Part shown: in pieces, positions 8,745-17,445 of the stretch
How the letters are laid out: the number at the start of each line of letters is the position of its first letter
Numbering within the stretch: the first letter of the stretch is position 1
NCBI GenBank assembly: GCA_963922775.1
Contig: CAWUJG010000010.1
Coordinates: forward strand, 1 to 44,449
Direction of reading: 5' to 3'
From: JAHDDH01 sp963922775
Lineage (GTDB): Bacteria > Bacteroidota > Bacteroidia > Cytophagales > Amoebophilaceae
DNA: 44,449 nt
Made by a program: the position numbers and the translations under genes
The notes under the pieces: generated by a model
The model's database searches: none
What the model was told of the DNA's origin: nothing
What the model saw: the letters and a program-made list of their open reading frames with translations, nothing else

Positions 8745-9970
8745 AAAAAAATAAATATCATCAAAGAAAATGTAGATAAAGCAGATCCTCCATAGCTCAT
8801 AAATGGTAAAGGAATACCTATTATAGGCATCAAACCAATTGTCATACCTATATTAATACTGACATGAAAAAATATAATGGCAGCTAAGCAATAGCCATAT
8901 ACTTTGGAAAAATTACAACGCTGTTTTTCTGTAACATATAGTATGCGTAAAAGTAGTATCAAGTAAAGTAATATTACTGTTGTTGTACCTAACCATCCAT
9001 ATTCTTCGCCAATAGTACAAAAAATGAAGTCAGTACGCTGTTCTGGAACAAAATTGAACTTGGTTTGTGTTCCTTGCAAAAAGCCTTTGCCATATAAGCC
9101 TCCTGAACCTATAGCAATTTTAGCTTGGGTAATGTTCCATCCTATACCTAAAGGTTCTAGATTGGGATTAATTAATGCTCTTAGCCTATTCTTATGGTAT
9201 GGTTTGAGCATATAGCTCAACATCCATTCTGTACTAATTATCCATAAATTGATTCCTATACTTATTACTAAGGTTCTTATATTATAGTACTTTTTTTTAT
9301 TTATGAGTATTATTCCTATTAGACATACTATAACACTCAAGATTAATATCCATTTTTTTATCCATAAAGTAAGTAATAATAGTATACAACAACTGCACAA
9401 AAAAAAAATAGTGACTTGTGGAAAGTTATATTGATACAAGACAATAAAAAAAGTACTAAAAACAAGTGCAGAACCTATATCCCCTTGTAGTAAGATAAGT
9501 ACAGTAGGCAGTGCAATAAGTAATATGCTGTAAAGCTGACATTTCCAATATGTTAAGCAAGTATTTTTTTTACTTAGATATTTTGATATTACTAAAGCAC
9601 ATGTAAGCTTAGAAAATTCTGTAGGTTGTATTTTTATATCACCTATCTTATACCATGATGTATGGCCTCCCACAGAAGGACTAAAAAAAAGTGTACCTAT
9701 AAGTAATAATAAGCTAATAAAGTATAGAATATAAGCAAAATATTCAAAGAAATATTTGTCTACAAAAAAAATAATAAAAAATAGAGTTAAAGAAAAAAAA
9801 AACCATAAACACTGCTTAAAAGCATATGTAGATGTTAAAGATTTGTCTTGTATATATTGTTGGTAGTCTACAGCATATATATTGGTAATACCTATTATTA
9901 CTAAAATACAGTATATAGACATAATTATGCTATCTATATGATAATATTTTTTATTATCCATTTTGTTCAT
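8708..9970 (-). CDS. rodA: RodA, SEDS-family peptidoglycan glycosyltransferase
   Basis: 420 aa polytopic membrane protein, with hydrophobic segments throughout. SEDS signatures are present: KIGDIKIQPTEFSK, VPEQRTDFIFCTIGEEYG and the C-terminal GIPLPFMSYGGSAL. RodA polymerises lipid II glycan strands during elongation together with PBP2, encoded immediately upstream. The two genes are 72 nt apart. An alternative start three codons in (M-D-N-K) is equally plausible. It is the last gene of the nadC-mreD-mrdA-rodA run and converges with murG. Confidence 0.95.
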   Translation of the reverse strand: MNKMDNKKYYHIDSIIMSIYCILVIIGITNIYAVDYQQYIQDKSLTSTYAFKQCLWFFFSLTLFFIIFFVDKYFFEYFAYILYFISLLLLIGTLFFSPSVGGHTSWYKIGDIKIQPTEFSKLTCALVISKYLSKKNTCLTYWKCQLYSILLIALPTVLILLQGDIGSALVFSTFFIVLYQYNFPQVTIFFLCSCCILLLLTLWIKKWILILSVIVCLIGIILINKKKYYNIRTLVISIGINLWIISTEWMLSYMLKPYHKNRLRALINPNLEPLGIGWNITQAKIAIGSGGLYGKGFLQGTQTKFNFVPEQRTDFIFCTIGEEYGWLGTTTVILLYLILLLRILYVTEKQRCNFSKVYGYCLAAIIFFHVSINIGMTIGLMPIIGIPLPFMSYGGSALSTFSLMIFIFLKFDMKNQKHIY

Positions 9971-10042
9971 TACTCGAAATTATATATTAAAGTAATTTTT
10001 AATAATAGTATTAAATTTTTTGTTAGGTTTAATATCTATAAA

Positions 10043-11821
10043 CTAATTAAAAAAATTTCCATCTAGAACATATTTTTCTATCCATGTGCGTGATATTTTG
10101 TTATGCATATATTTTTCTATTATTAAACTCCCTATAGCGGCAGCAGACCTTGCTCCCCATCCAGCATTTTCTATATAAACAGCTACTGCTATTTGAGGAG
10201 AATTTTTAGGTGCAAAAGCCATAAATACAGCATGATCTTTGCCATGTGTATTTTCTACTGTACCAGTTTTACAACATATGGCTATATTTTTTACTTGTGC
10301 TCTCCAAATATTTTTTGTAGTATTATGCATGGCTTCTACAACAACTTCAAAATTTTTCTTGGAAATATCTGTAGTAAATGATTTACTATAAATATATTTT
10401 TCACCTATTTTTTTTACAATATATGGTGTATAATAGAATCCTCTATTAGCTATTATGGCAGCTATATTTGCTATCTGAAGGGGAGTAACTAATATTTCTC
10501 CTTGTCCTATATCTAAAGATCTTATTTGTGTATGCTTCCACTTATCTTTGCCATATAAAGTATCATAAAACATGGCTGTAGGTATATTACCTCCTTTTTC
10601 TCCTGGAAGATCAATACCTAGTGGTTTTCCTAAACCAAACTGTAGTACATATTTTCTCCAATGTTGAAATGTTATTTTTTCTTTTAAATTTTTTCCATCA
10701 TATGTCTGTTTACAAATTATTTTTTTGAAAAGATTATAAAAATAAGGATTGCATGAATATTGAATAGCTTGTTGTAAATTAATAGGAGAGGGATGAGGAT
10801 GACATTTTATTTTTTTTGTATTGCAAAATATTTTTTGTTTGGCATCAATAATATTTTCATTAAGCCCAATAAGAGCTTGTATAGGTTTAAAAATAGACCC
10901 TGGAGGATACATGGCCATAATAGGCCTGTGAAATAGAGGATATGCTTTATCTTTTAAAAGCTGATGAAAATTTTTGTGTAAATATTTTTCAGAAAATAGT
11001 TTGGGATTGTATGAAGGACTAGATACAATAGCTAATACTTCACCAGAAGAAGGAACAAGAGCTACAATACTTCCTTTTTTGCCTTGTAGTAATTTTTTTC
11101 CATAAAGTTGTAAAGGAGTATTGATAGTGGTAATAATATTTTGTCCTGGTGTAGGTAATATGTCTAAATTTCCTCCTTTATATTTACCTTGTATAATACC
11201 TTGGGCATTTATGAGTTGCAGATATAATCCATTTTTTCCTCGTAATAGGCTATCATATTTTTTTTCAATACCTGTTTTTCCTATCCAATCTTCATTACAA
11301 TATTTTTTTTTTTTTTTTTATTTTTTTTAATTTTTTCAAATGATTCAAATATTTTTGGCTTTTATAGGATATTTTTTTTTTCGTTTATTGCGTAATTTAG
11401 ATATAAAACCAGGAAATTCAATTAATTTTTCTTGTATTAAGGCAAAATGCTTTTTAGGAATACCTTGTATAATTACATAAGGTTTTACTTTAGAATATTT
11501 TTTGGCTTGTGTTATGCGTTTTATTAATATTTTTTTTTTGATTTTAAAACAAATACAAAATTTTTCTAAATCGAAATTTTGTATCATGTTGGGAATGCAT
11601 AAAATATCAAATACAGGATCATTATATACCAATTCCTTACCATTGGTATCGTATATTAAACCTCTATATGGTTTTTCAATATGTTTTTGAATGATATTTT
11701 TTTCTGCTGCTGCTTGATATCCTATATCAATAACTTGTAAAAAAAAGAGCTTTATAATATAAAGTATATTTACAACTATAAAACTTAAGGCAATAACATA
11801 CTGTTTTTTGTAATTTTTCAA
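10043..11821 (-). pseudogene. mrdA: Penicillin-binding protein 2 gene interrupted at poly(A) tracts
   Basis: Read as one unit this is 593 codons, the usual size of PBP2. Codons 1-158 (11821-11348) encode the N-terminal anchor (residues 8-30) and the dimer domain (YRGLIYDTNGKELVYNDP). The transpeptidase part is open from 11317 to 10043 and holds WIGKTGIEKKYD, the SxxK site in PPGSIFKP, the SCN triad and the KTG box in CCKTGTVEN. Both parts lie in the same frame. Between them, in about 30 Lys-rich codons, are four in-frame stops (TGA at 11345-11347 and 11336-11338, TAA at 11327-11329 and 11318-11320). The segment is flanked by an A10 (11372-11381) and an A17 (11303-11319) tract on the coding strand. 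One A gained at A10 and one lost at A17 would open the whole frame. The gene may be a young pseudogene, or be expressed through polymerase slippage. Neighbours mreD and rodA are intact. Confidence 0.85.
11303..11319. repeat. 17-nt homopolymer (T17 on plus strand) inside mrdA
   Basis: Seventeen consecutive T on the plus strand, followed by A, T8, AA and T6, so the coding strand reads almost only A for 34 nt. This is the longest single-base run noticed in the window. It is a likely site of replication, transcription or sequencing slippage. Confidence 0.95.
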
Positions 11822-12342
11822 CTTTGATGGCGTAATTTATAATGAAATAAGTATTGACTAGCCAAAATAAATATTATTGTAAATATAATATCTAAAGATA
11901 TTTGGGTTTTTTTTTGGAAAAAAATAAAAAAATTTTTTGCTTCTAAGCAGTATAAAACAAAAATATGGAATATGGTAAGAGCAGTTATAAAGAAAAAATA
12001 TAAAATAAAGTTGACATTTTTTATGGTGAGATAATTTATATCTGGATTGCGTATCAGATAAGCTTTGAAGCAATATTTTATCAAGTAATATTTTATATAT
12101 ACTGTCAGCACATTGGTAGCAGTATATACTCCCCAAGCACTGTATAATATGTCAAATACAAACCCTAATCCAAAACAGATATATAATGTAATGTTCAGAT
12201 ATTTTTTATGTAGTGGCATTAAAATAATAAATGCAAGGTATATATAACAAGTAAAATCTACTACATACACAATAAAAAATTGAATTGGGATATAGATAAA
12301 AAAGTTTATGATTTGTTTTTGGAACAAAATATCTGTTTTCAT
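11818..12342 (-). CDS. mreD: MreD-like rod shape-determining membrane protein
   Basis: 174 aa with about five hydrophobic segments, typical of MreD. The stretch FGLGFVFDILYSAWGVYTAT resembles the conserved Bacteroidota MreD motif (G-L-x-x-D-x-x-x-x-x-x-G-x-x-A). It is a membrane component of the elongasome that links MreC to RodA and PBP2. Its stop overlaps the start of mrdA by 4 nt and its start overlaps the nadC stop by 4 nt, so translation is probably coupled. mreB and mreC are not in the window. Sequence conservation is low, so position carries much of the call. Confidence 0.8.
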   Translation of the reverse strand: MKTDILFQKQIINFFIYIPIQFFIVYVVDFTCYIYLAFIILMPLHKKYLNITLYICFGLGFVFDILYSAWGVYTATNVLTVYIKYYLIKYCFKAYLIRNPDINYLTIKNVNFILYFFFITALTIFHIFVLYCLEAKNFFIFFQKKTQISLDIIFTIIFILASQYLFHYKLRHQS

Positions 12343-13208
12343 TTTATGAATTTTAGGCTCATGTCCATATTTTTGACTGTATGTGTTAAAGCACCAATAG
12401 AAATATAATCTATGCCTTTACATGAAGCAATTTTTTTTATATTATTTTTATTAATGCCACCAGAAATTTCTATTTTGTATTTTTTATTGATAATGTTAAT
12501 AGCCTTTTTTATGGTTTGCATGTCCATATTATCGAGCATAATGGTTGTTATTCCTTGCTGTTGTATAATGTTTTTTACCTCAGTTAAATTTCGGGCTTCT
12601 ATAGCTACAGGCAAGTTAAGATGATGTTTTTTAAGGTATGTTAATGCATTTTTTACAGCTTTATCAATGCTTCCTGCTATATCAATATGATTATCTTTAA
12701 TTAAAATTTTGTCGTAGAGGCCATACCGATGATTTTTTCCTCCTCCTATATATACTGCCCATTTTTCTATTATTCTGGCATTAGGGGTAGTTTTTCTAGT
12801 GTCTAGTATTTTTATACCTGTATCTTTAATAAGATTTTTTAGATATGCTGTGTGTGTTGCAATACCACTCATTTTTTGTATACAATTAAGCACTAAACGT
12901 TCTGTAGCTAAAATATGATGTGCATTTCCATATACTATAAAAGCATTTTCTCCTGCAGTAATATTGTCACCATCTTTTTTATATGCATGCATTTTTATTT
13001 CTGGACTAATACAGGAATATATTTTTTGTGCTAGTAGAATTCCAGCTAATATACCACTATCTTTAACCATTAGTTTTGCTTTTATATACGTACGTTGAGG
13101 AATAGTAGATAGGCTTGTGTAGTCTCCTAGTCCAATATCTTCTTGCAGGGCATTTGTAATAAAAAAATTTATTTTTTTATCAGTAAGGTATGCGGGAAGA
13201 GCCATCAT
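12339..13208 (-). CDS. nadC: Nicotinate-nucleotide pyrophosphorylase (quinolinate phosphoribosyltransferase)
   Basis: 289 aa, normal length. It converts quinolinate and PRPP to nicotinate mononucleotide, releasing CO2. Family motifs are present in order: ALQEDIGLGDYTS near the N-terminus, ERLVLNCIQKMSGIAT, DTRKTTPNAR, GGGKNHRYGLYD, KDNHI and EISGGIN, which form the phosphate and quinolinate sites. nadA and nadB are not in the window, so the quinolinate source is unknown. It is the first gene of the cell-elongation run and overlaps mreD by 4 nt. A second Met directly follows the first, so the exact start is uncertain by one codon. Confidence 0.95.
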   Translation of the reverse strand: MMALPAYLTDKKINFFITNALQEDIGLGDYTSLSTIPQRTYIKAKLMVKDSGILAGILLAQKIYSCISPEIKMHAYKKDGDNITAGENAFIVYGNAHHILATERLVLNCIQKMSGIATHTAYLKNLIKDTGIKILDTRKTTPNARIIEKWAVYIGGGKNHRYGLYDKILIKDNHIDIAGSIDKAVKNALTYLKKHHLNLPVAIEARNLTEVKNIIQQQGITTIMLDNMDMQTIKKAINIINKKYKIEISGGINKNNIKKIASCKGIDYISIGALTHTVKNMDMSLKFIK

Positions 13209-13548
13209 ATAATTTTTATTAATTTAAAGTGTGTTTAAGTATGTATAAATTATCTAGATTAAGGATGATAGTATTGAATGTTTTATGTAAATTGTTCGTT
13301 ATTAGGTACAAATATGGGGAACTTGGTAATTCGACTAAATAAATTTGGATATTATTTGATATAATTTTATGTTTGCTTCTAATTTATTTCAAGTACACAA
13401 AATACAAAAAAAATATGCATAAAAATTTTAAAAGCTAAAAATTTGACAGTAAGTTAATTTTAAAAAGATCTAAACTTGAATATGCTAAATATGCAAATTC
13501 ATAATATTTAAATTTATCATGTTTCTTTGCAGAAATATTTTATATACA
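13209..13548. other. Intergenic gap with one promoter
   Basis: Divergent region between nadC (minus) and the acyltransferase gene (plus). Apart from the promoter at 13344-13375 I see no ORF, tRNA or strong hairpin. The frame of the acyltransferase is open from an ATG at 13519, but the ATG at 13549 fits the family better. Confidence 0.6.
13344..13375 (+). promoter_or_regulatory. Bacteroidota promoter TTTG-N20-TATGTTTG
   Basis: TTTG at 13344-13347 and TATGTTTG at 13368-13375 are separated by 20 nt, matching the Bacteroidota housekeeping consensus. The start of transcription would fall near 13382, leaving a leader of about 165 nt before the acyltransferase. Confidence 0.6.
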
Positions 13549-14118
13549 ATGATAAAGTTTATCAAATCAAGAATTTCTCGCTATATATTACATCTTTTGG
13601 GTTGGAAGATAACTATTCCTTTTCCTAAAAATATTACTAAAGGAATATTAATTACATATCCACATACTAGCTATTGGGATTTTTTTTATGGCATGCTATC
13701 TATAGCTGCTTATAATATACCTGCAAAGTATGCACTTAAAAAAGAAATTATGTTTTTTCCATTCAACATTTTTTTTAGGACTCTTGGTGCTGTACCTATA
13801 CAAAGAAAAAGTATGCAAGCTAAAATTAAAATTAGCACCTACCTTATTCGTTATCTACAGTCTGCTTCTCATGCTTTTCTAGTGATTATGCCAGAAGGTA
13901 CACGATCTAAAGTGTCTTCTTGGAAATTGGGTTTTTATAAAATGGCTTTACATGCTAAAGTTCCTATTGTATTAACAACTATAGATTATAGTAAAAAAGA
14001 AATAGGTATACTATCGACTTTAGTACCTACTGGTAATTTAGAAGAAGATATGCAAAAAATTCAACAATATTATAAGGGTAGAAAAGGAAAACATCCTGAA
14101 AAAAGTATACAATACTAA
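13549..14118 (+). CDS. Lysophospholipid acyltransferase (PlsC-like) family protein
   Basis: 189 aa from the ATG at 13549. The catalytic HxxxxD motif is His39-T-S-Y-W-Asp44, followed by the substrate motif PEGTRS. The compact size and the sequence KSMQAKIKISTY resemble the 1-acyl-glycerol-3-phosphate acyltransferase-like proteins of Bacteroidota. It would act at the inner membrane in phospholipid or lipid A assembly; the exact acceptor cannot be read from sequence. It has its own promoter upstream and is followed by the metal transporter genes after 128 nt. Confidence 0.85.
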   Translation: MIKFIKSRISRYILHLLGWKITIPFPKNITKGILITYPHTSYWDFFYGMLSIAAYNIPAKYALKKEIMFFPFNIFFRTLGAVPIQRKSMQAKIKISTYLIRYLQSASHAFLVIMPEGTRSKVSSWKLGFYKMALHAKVPIVLTTIDYSKKEIGILSTLVPTGNLEEDMQKIQQYYKGRKGKHPEKSIQY

Positions 14119-14193
14119 CAGAAATAGTTATGTAAATTAATTTTTTTTTTAAATTAAAATATTTTACTATTGTAAATTGATTTTTAGATTATA

Positions 14194-14207
14194 TAGACTA
14201 TAGTCTA
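14194..14207. promoter_or_regulatory. Palindrome TAGACTATAGTCTA, candidate metal-repressor operator
   Basis: A perfect 14-nt palindrome 39 nt before the ATG of the metal-binding protein gene. The permease of the same gene set carries an MntR/DtxR-like repressor domain at its C-terminus, and regulators of that family bind palindromes upstream of transporter genes. A half-site (ATATAGACTAT) also occurs near 20606-20616. Function is inferred from position. Confidence 0.5.
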
Positions 14208-14246
14208 AATATTATTATTTTTTGTTTTTTAGTTAAAAGAATTAAA

Positions 14247-15218
14247 ATGGATAATACAAAATTTGCATTTTTTACAAAAAAAAATTACAAAATTCATGTG
14301 ATTGCTAAAAAAGTTCATTTTTTATGCTTTGTGCTATTTTTTAATGTAGTTTTAGCTAAAGAGCAAGGCCATGATGTATCATCTCCTTTAGCTATTGTAG
14401 CTACTACTGGCATGATAGGGGATGCAGTAAAAAATATTGTAAAAGATAAGGCAGAGGTAACAACACTTATGGGACCTGGAGTAGATCCACATCTATATAA
14501 GGCTACACAAAAAGATCTTAAAAAGATTATGAAAGCAGACCTTGTATTTTATAATGGACTTTACTTAGAAGGTAAGATGGCAGAAATATTTAAAAAATTA
14601 CAAAAGATAAAGCCTCTATACGCTGTAAGTGATGTATTAGATAAAAAATTACTTTTACATGATCCTGATTATCATAATAATATGGATCCTCATATTTGGT
14701 TTGACATCACCCTGTGGATAGCTGTAGTAAAATACATTAATTATGTGATAGGAAAAAAAGATCCTACTAATACGACATTTTATCAGAAAAATACTACGAA
14801 TTACATAAATCAGCTAAAAGAACTGCATGATAAGATAAAAAAAAAAATAAAAAAAATACCTTCTGAACAACGTATTCTAATAACTGCTCACGATGCTTTT
14901 AGTTATTTTGGTCGTGCTTATGGTCTAGAAGTAAAAAGCTTGCAAGGTATTTCAACACTCTCAGAATTTGGTGTAAGAGATATTACTAATTTGGTTAACT
15001 TTATTGTTACAAAAAAAATAAAAGCTTTATTTTTAGAAACTGCTACACCAGATAAACCCATGAAAGCTGTTTTAGAAGGATGTTTAAAAAAAAGACATAC
15101 CCTTACAATAGGTGGTGCATTATATGCCGATGCTATGGGTAAAGAAGGTACATTAGAAGGAACATATATTGGCATGTTTACTAAAAATGTTTCTACTATT
15201 GTTCAGGCATTACAATAA
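14247..15218 (+). CDS. Metal (Mn/Zn/Fe) ABC transporter substrate-binding protein, TroA/YtgA type
   Basis: 323 aa. A long N-terminal signal has its hydrophobic core at residues 24-36 and likely cleavage after Ala37. It belongs to the cluster A-I metal-binding proteins. Likely ligands are His82 (VDPHLYKA), His149 (DPHIWFD), His215 (TAHDAFSYFG) and Asp295 (ALYADAMG), the His3-Asp set seen in TroA and ZnuA-like proteins. No His-rich zinc loop is present, which leans away from classical ZnuA. It delivers metal to the ATPase and permease encoded directly downstream (17-nt gap to the ATPase gene). The nearest functional parallel is the chlamydial Ytg system. Confidence 0.9.
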   Translation: MDNTKFAFFTKKNYKIHVIAKKVHFLCFVLFFNVVLAKEQGHDVSSPLAIVATTGMIGDAVKNIVKDKAEVTTLMGPGVDPHLYKATQKDLKKIMKADLVFYNGLYLEGKMAEIFKKLQKIKPLYAVSDVLDKKLLLHDPDYHNNMDPHIWFDITLWIAVVKYINYVIGKKDPTNTTFYQKNTTNYINQLKELHDKIKKKIKKIPSEQRILITAHDAFSYFGRAYGLEVKSLQGISTLSEFGVRDITNLVNFIVTKKIKALFLETATPDKPMKAVLEGCLKKRHTLTIGGALYADAMGKEGTLEGTYIGMFTKNVSTIVQALQ

Positions 15219-15235
15219 CATATATAACTAGAACT

Positions 15236-16027
15236 ATGGTAATTGCAGCTGACAATATTATTATTGAAATACATGATCTTACGGTAGCGTATCAAACGAA
15301 ACCTGTACTTTGGGGTATAGATTTTACTCTACCTCAAGGAGCTTTAATAGGCATTGTAGGTCCTAATGGGGCAGGAAAATCTACACTTCTTAAAACAATT
15401 ATGGGTTTAAAACCTGTGAATAGTGGTTATATCAAAATTTTTGGTCAGCCTATAAATAAGGTACGAAAACGTATAGGTTATGTACCTCAGAGAGAATCTG
15501 TAGATTGGGATTTTCCTACTACTGTTTTTGATGTAGTAATGATGGGAAGATATATGCATCTCAAATTTTTAAAAAATAAGGCTAAAGATAAAGCTATTGT
15601 AATGCATTGTTTGGAAAAAGTAGGTATGGCTGCATTAGCCTCTAGGCAAATAGGTCAGCTATCTGGTGGTCAACAACAGCGTGTATTTTTAGCTAGAGCT
15701 TTGGCACAAGAAGCCCAATTGTATTTTATGGATGAACCTTTTGCAGGTGTAGATGCTACTACAGAGGCTGTAATTTTTGAGTTATTACAACAAATGACAA
15801 AAAAAGAAGGTAAAACTATTGTAGTGGTTCATCATGATTTACAATCGGTAAGACATTATTTTGACTGGCTTGTGATGTTAAACATGCGTTTAGTGGCTTC
15901 AGGTCCTACTAATTCAGTATTTCAGGCTGAATTATTGCAAAAAACTTATGGTGGAAAGCTTACATTATTGCATGAAATTAGTACTTTATTACAAAAAAAA
16001 GATGTTCAACCCAGAAAAAATAGTTAA
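15236..16027 (+). CDS. Metal ABC transporter ATP-binding protein
   Basis: 263 aa. Walker A is GPNGAGKST (42-50), the signature is LSGGQ (142-146), and Walker B is LYFMDE with Asp166 and Glu167. The switch His is in VVVHHDL. The segment GYVPQRESVDWDFP is characteristic of manganese/zinc/iron transporter ATPases (MntB/ZnuC/TroB group). It powers the permease encoded 95 nt downstream. It is preceded by the binding-protein gene with a 17-nt gap, so the two are co-transcribed. Confidence 0.93.
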   Translation: MVIAADNIIIEIHDLTVAYQTKPVLWGIDFTLPQGALIGIVGPNGAGKSTLLKTIMGLKPVNSGYIKIFGQPINKVRKRIGYVPQRESVDWDFPTTVFDVVMMGRYMHLKFLKNKAKDKAIVMHCLEKVGMAALASRQIGQLSGGQQQRVFLARALAQEAQLYFMDEPFAGVDATTEAVIFELLQQMTKKEGKTIVVVHHDLQSVRHYFDWLVMLNMRLVASGPTNSVFQAELLQKTYGGKLTLLHEISTLLQKKDVQPRKNS

Positions 16028-16122
16028 AAATTGATCTCTTTGTATGAAAAAATTTATAATAAAATAAATATATAACATGTTTTATTGTTACATATAAATA
16101 ATTTAAGAATACTCTTCAATAT

Positions 16123-17421
16123 ATGCTTGTTATAAAAAGTTTTTTGTCTTTACTATCTATTGAAAATCCAAATATTTGGTATGTTACCATAGGTATTATT
16201 TTACTTACAAGTAGTGCTGCGTTGGTAGGTAGTTTTACTTTTCTTCAAAAAAAATCTTTAATAGGAGATGCAATAGCCCATGCTGTTCTTCCTGGTATAT
16301 GCTTAGCATTTATGTTTTCTGGTACTAAACATACAGGTTTACTTTTGTTAGGTGCATCTTTTACAGGTTTTTTATCTTTAATATGTATTGATTCCATTAT
16401 TACATATTCTAAAATAAAAGAAGACACAGCTATTGCCATTATTTTATCTGTATTCTTTGGTGTAGGTACGTTATTACTGACACATATTCAGCATAACGGT
16501 AATCCTGAACAGACTGGTTTAAATAATTTTTTATTAGGTAAAGCAGCAGCTTTATTGCAAAATGATATATATATATTTGCTGTAATTAGTGTATTAATTT
16601 TTAGTGTAATTGTTTACCATTTTCGATCTTTTGTACTTATAGCTTTTGATCGTAATTTTGCCCAGAGCATTGGTATGCCTATACAATATTTTGATTTTAT
16701 ACTTATATTTTTGCTTGTATTGGCTATTACTATTGGTATACAAGCTGTTGGTGTAGTGCTTATGGCTGCCATGCTTATTACTCCTGCAGCAGCTGCAAGA
16801 TTTTGGACATATAAGATAAAAAAGATGATTTTTTTAGCAGTTATTTTTAGCATATTTGCAGGAATTTGTGGAACAGTAATTTCTTATGCTTATCCGGCTA
16901 TGCCTACAGGTCCTTGGATTGTTTTGGCTATATCTTTTTTTGCTTTATTTTCTTTTTTATTTGCCCCTTCGAAGGGTATTTTTGCCAAAAACATGAAAAA
17001 ATATCGCTTTAAAAAAAAAAATATTTTAGAAAATACATTAAAAATATTCTATCATTTAGGAGAAAAAGACAAAAATTTCTTTGCTAAAAGAAGTTTTGAT
17101 ATGTTAAAAAAAAAAACTACTACTCAGCAGCTTCATTGTGGACTTAAACAACTCAAAAAAAAAAAATGGGTGAAAAATACCGTAGAAAATGGTAGCCATT
17201 TTTGGCTACTCACAGCACAAGGAAAGGCTATGGGTAAAAAAATAGTGCGTAGACATCGTTTATGGGAATTATATTTAACAACTTATCTAAACATTAAACC
17301 CGATCATATACATGATGATGCAGAATCTATAGAACATATTATTAATGATGATATGGAAAAAAAATTACTACAATTGCTTAAAAATCCAGAAAAAGATCCA
17401 CACCAATCCTCTATTCCTTAA
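16123..17421 (+). CDS. Metal ABC transporter permease fused to an MntR/DtxR-like repressor domain (YtgCR type)
   Basis: 432 aa. Residues about 15-290 form an ABC-3 family permease with eight or so membrane segments (ALVGSFTFLQKKSLIGDAIA, GVVLMAAMLITPAAAARFW). Residues about 305-425 form a winged-helix plus DtxR dimerisation domain. Candidate metal ligands are His378 and Glu382 (RRHRLWE), His397, Glu401, Glu404 and His405 (HDDAESIEH). The Glu at the position of DtxR Cys102 matches the manganese-selective MntR. In Chlamydia a similar fusion, YtgCR, is known to be cleaved to release the repressor YtgR. Here the fused repressor may act on the palindrome at 14194. Only one permease gene is present. 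Confidence 0.9.
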   Translation: MLVIKSFLSLLSIENPNIWYVTIGIILLTSSAALVGSFTFLQKKSLIGDAIAHAVLPGICLAFMFSGTKHTGLLLLGASFTGFLSLICIDSIITYSKIKEDTAIAIILSVFFGVGTLLLTHIQHNGNPEQTGLNNFLLGKAAALLQNDIYIFAVISVLIFSVIVYHFRSFVLIAFDRNFAQSIGMPIQYFDFILIFLLVLAITIGIQAVGVVLMAAMLITPAAAARFWTYKIKKMIFLAVIFSIFAGICGTVISYAYPAMPTGPWIVLAISFFALFSFLFAPSKGIFAKNMKKYRFKKKNILENTLKIFYHLGEKDKNFFAKRSFDMLKKKTTTQQLHCGLKQLKKKKWVKNTVENGSHFWLLTAQGKAMGKKIVRRHRLWELYLTTYLNIKPDHIHDDAESIEHIINDDMEKKLLQLLKNPEKDPHQSSIP

Positions 17422-17445
17422 AAAATTTAATTTTTTTTATTTGTT

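Noticed and set aside
11858..12136. 92-codon frame overlapping mreD in another frame
   Set aside because: The mreD frame has membrane segments, the conserved GxxxDIxYxxxG motif and 4-nt overlaps with both neighbours; the alternative frame has none of these.
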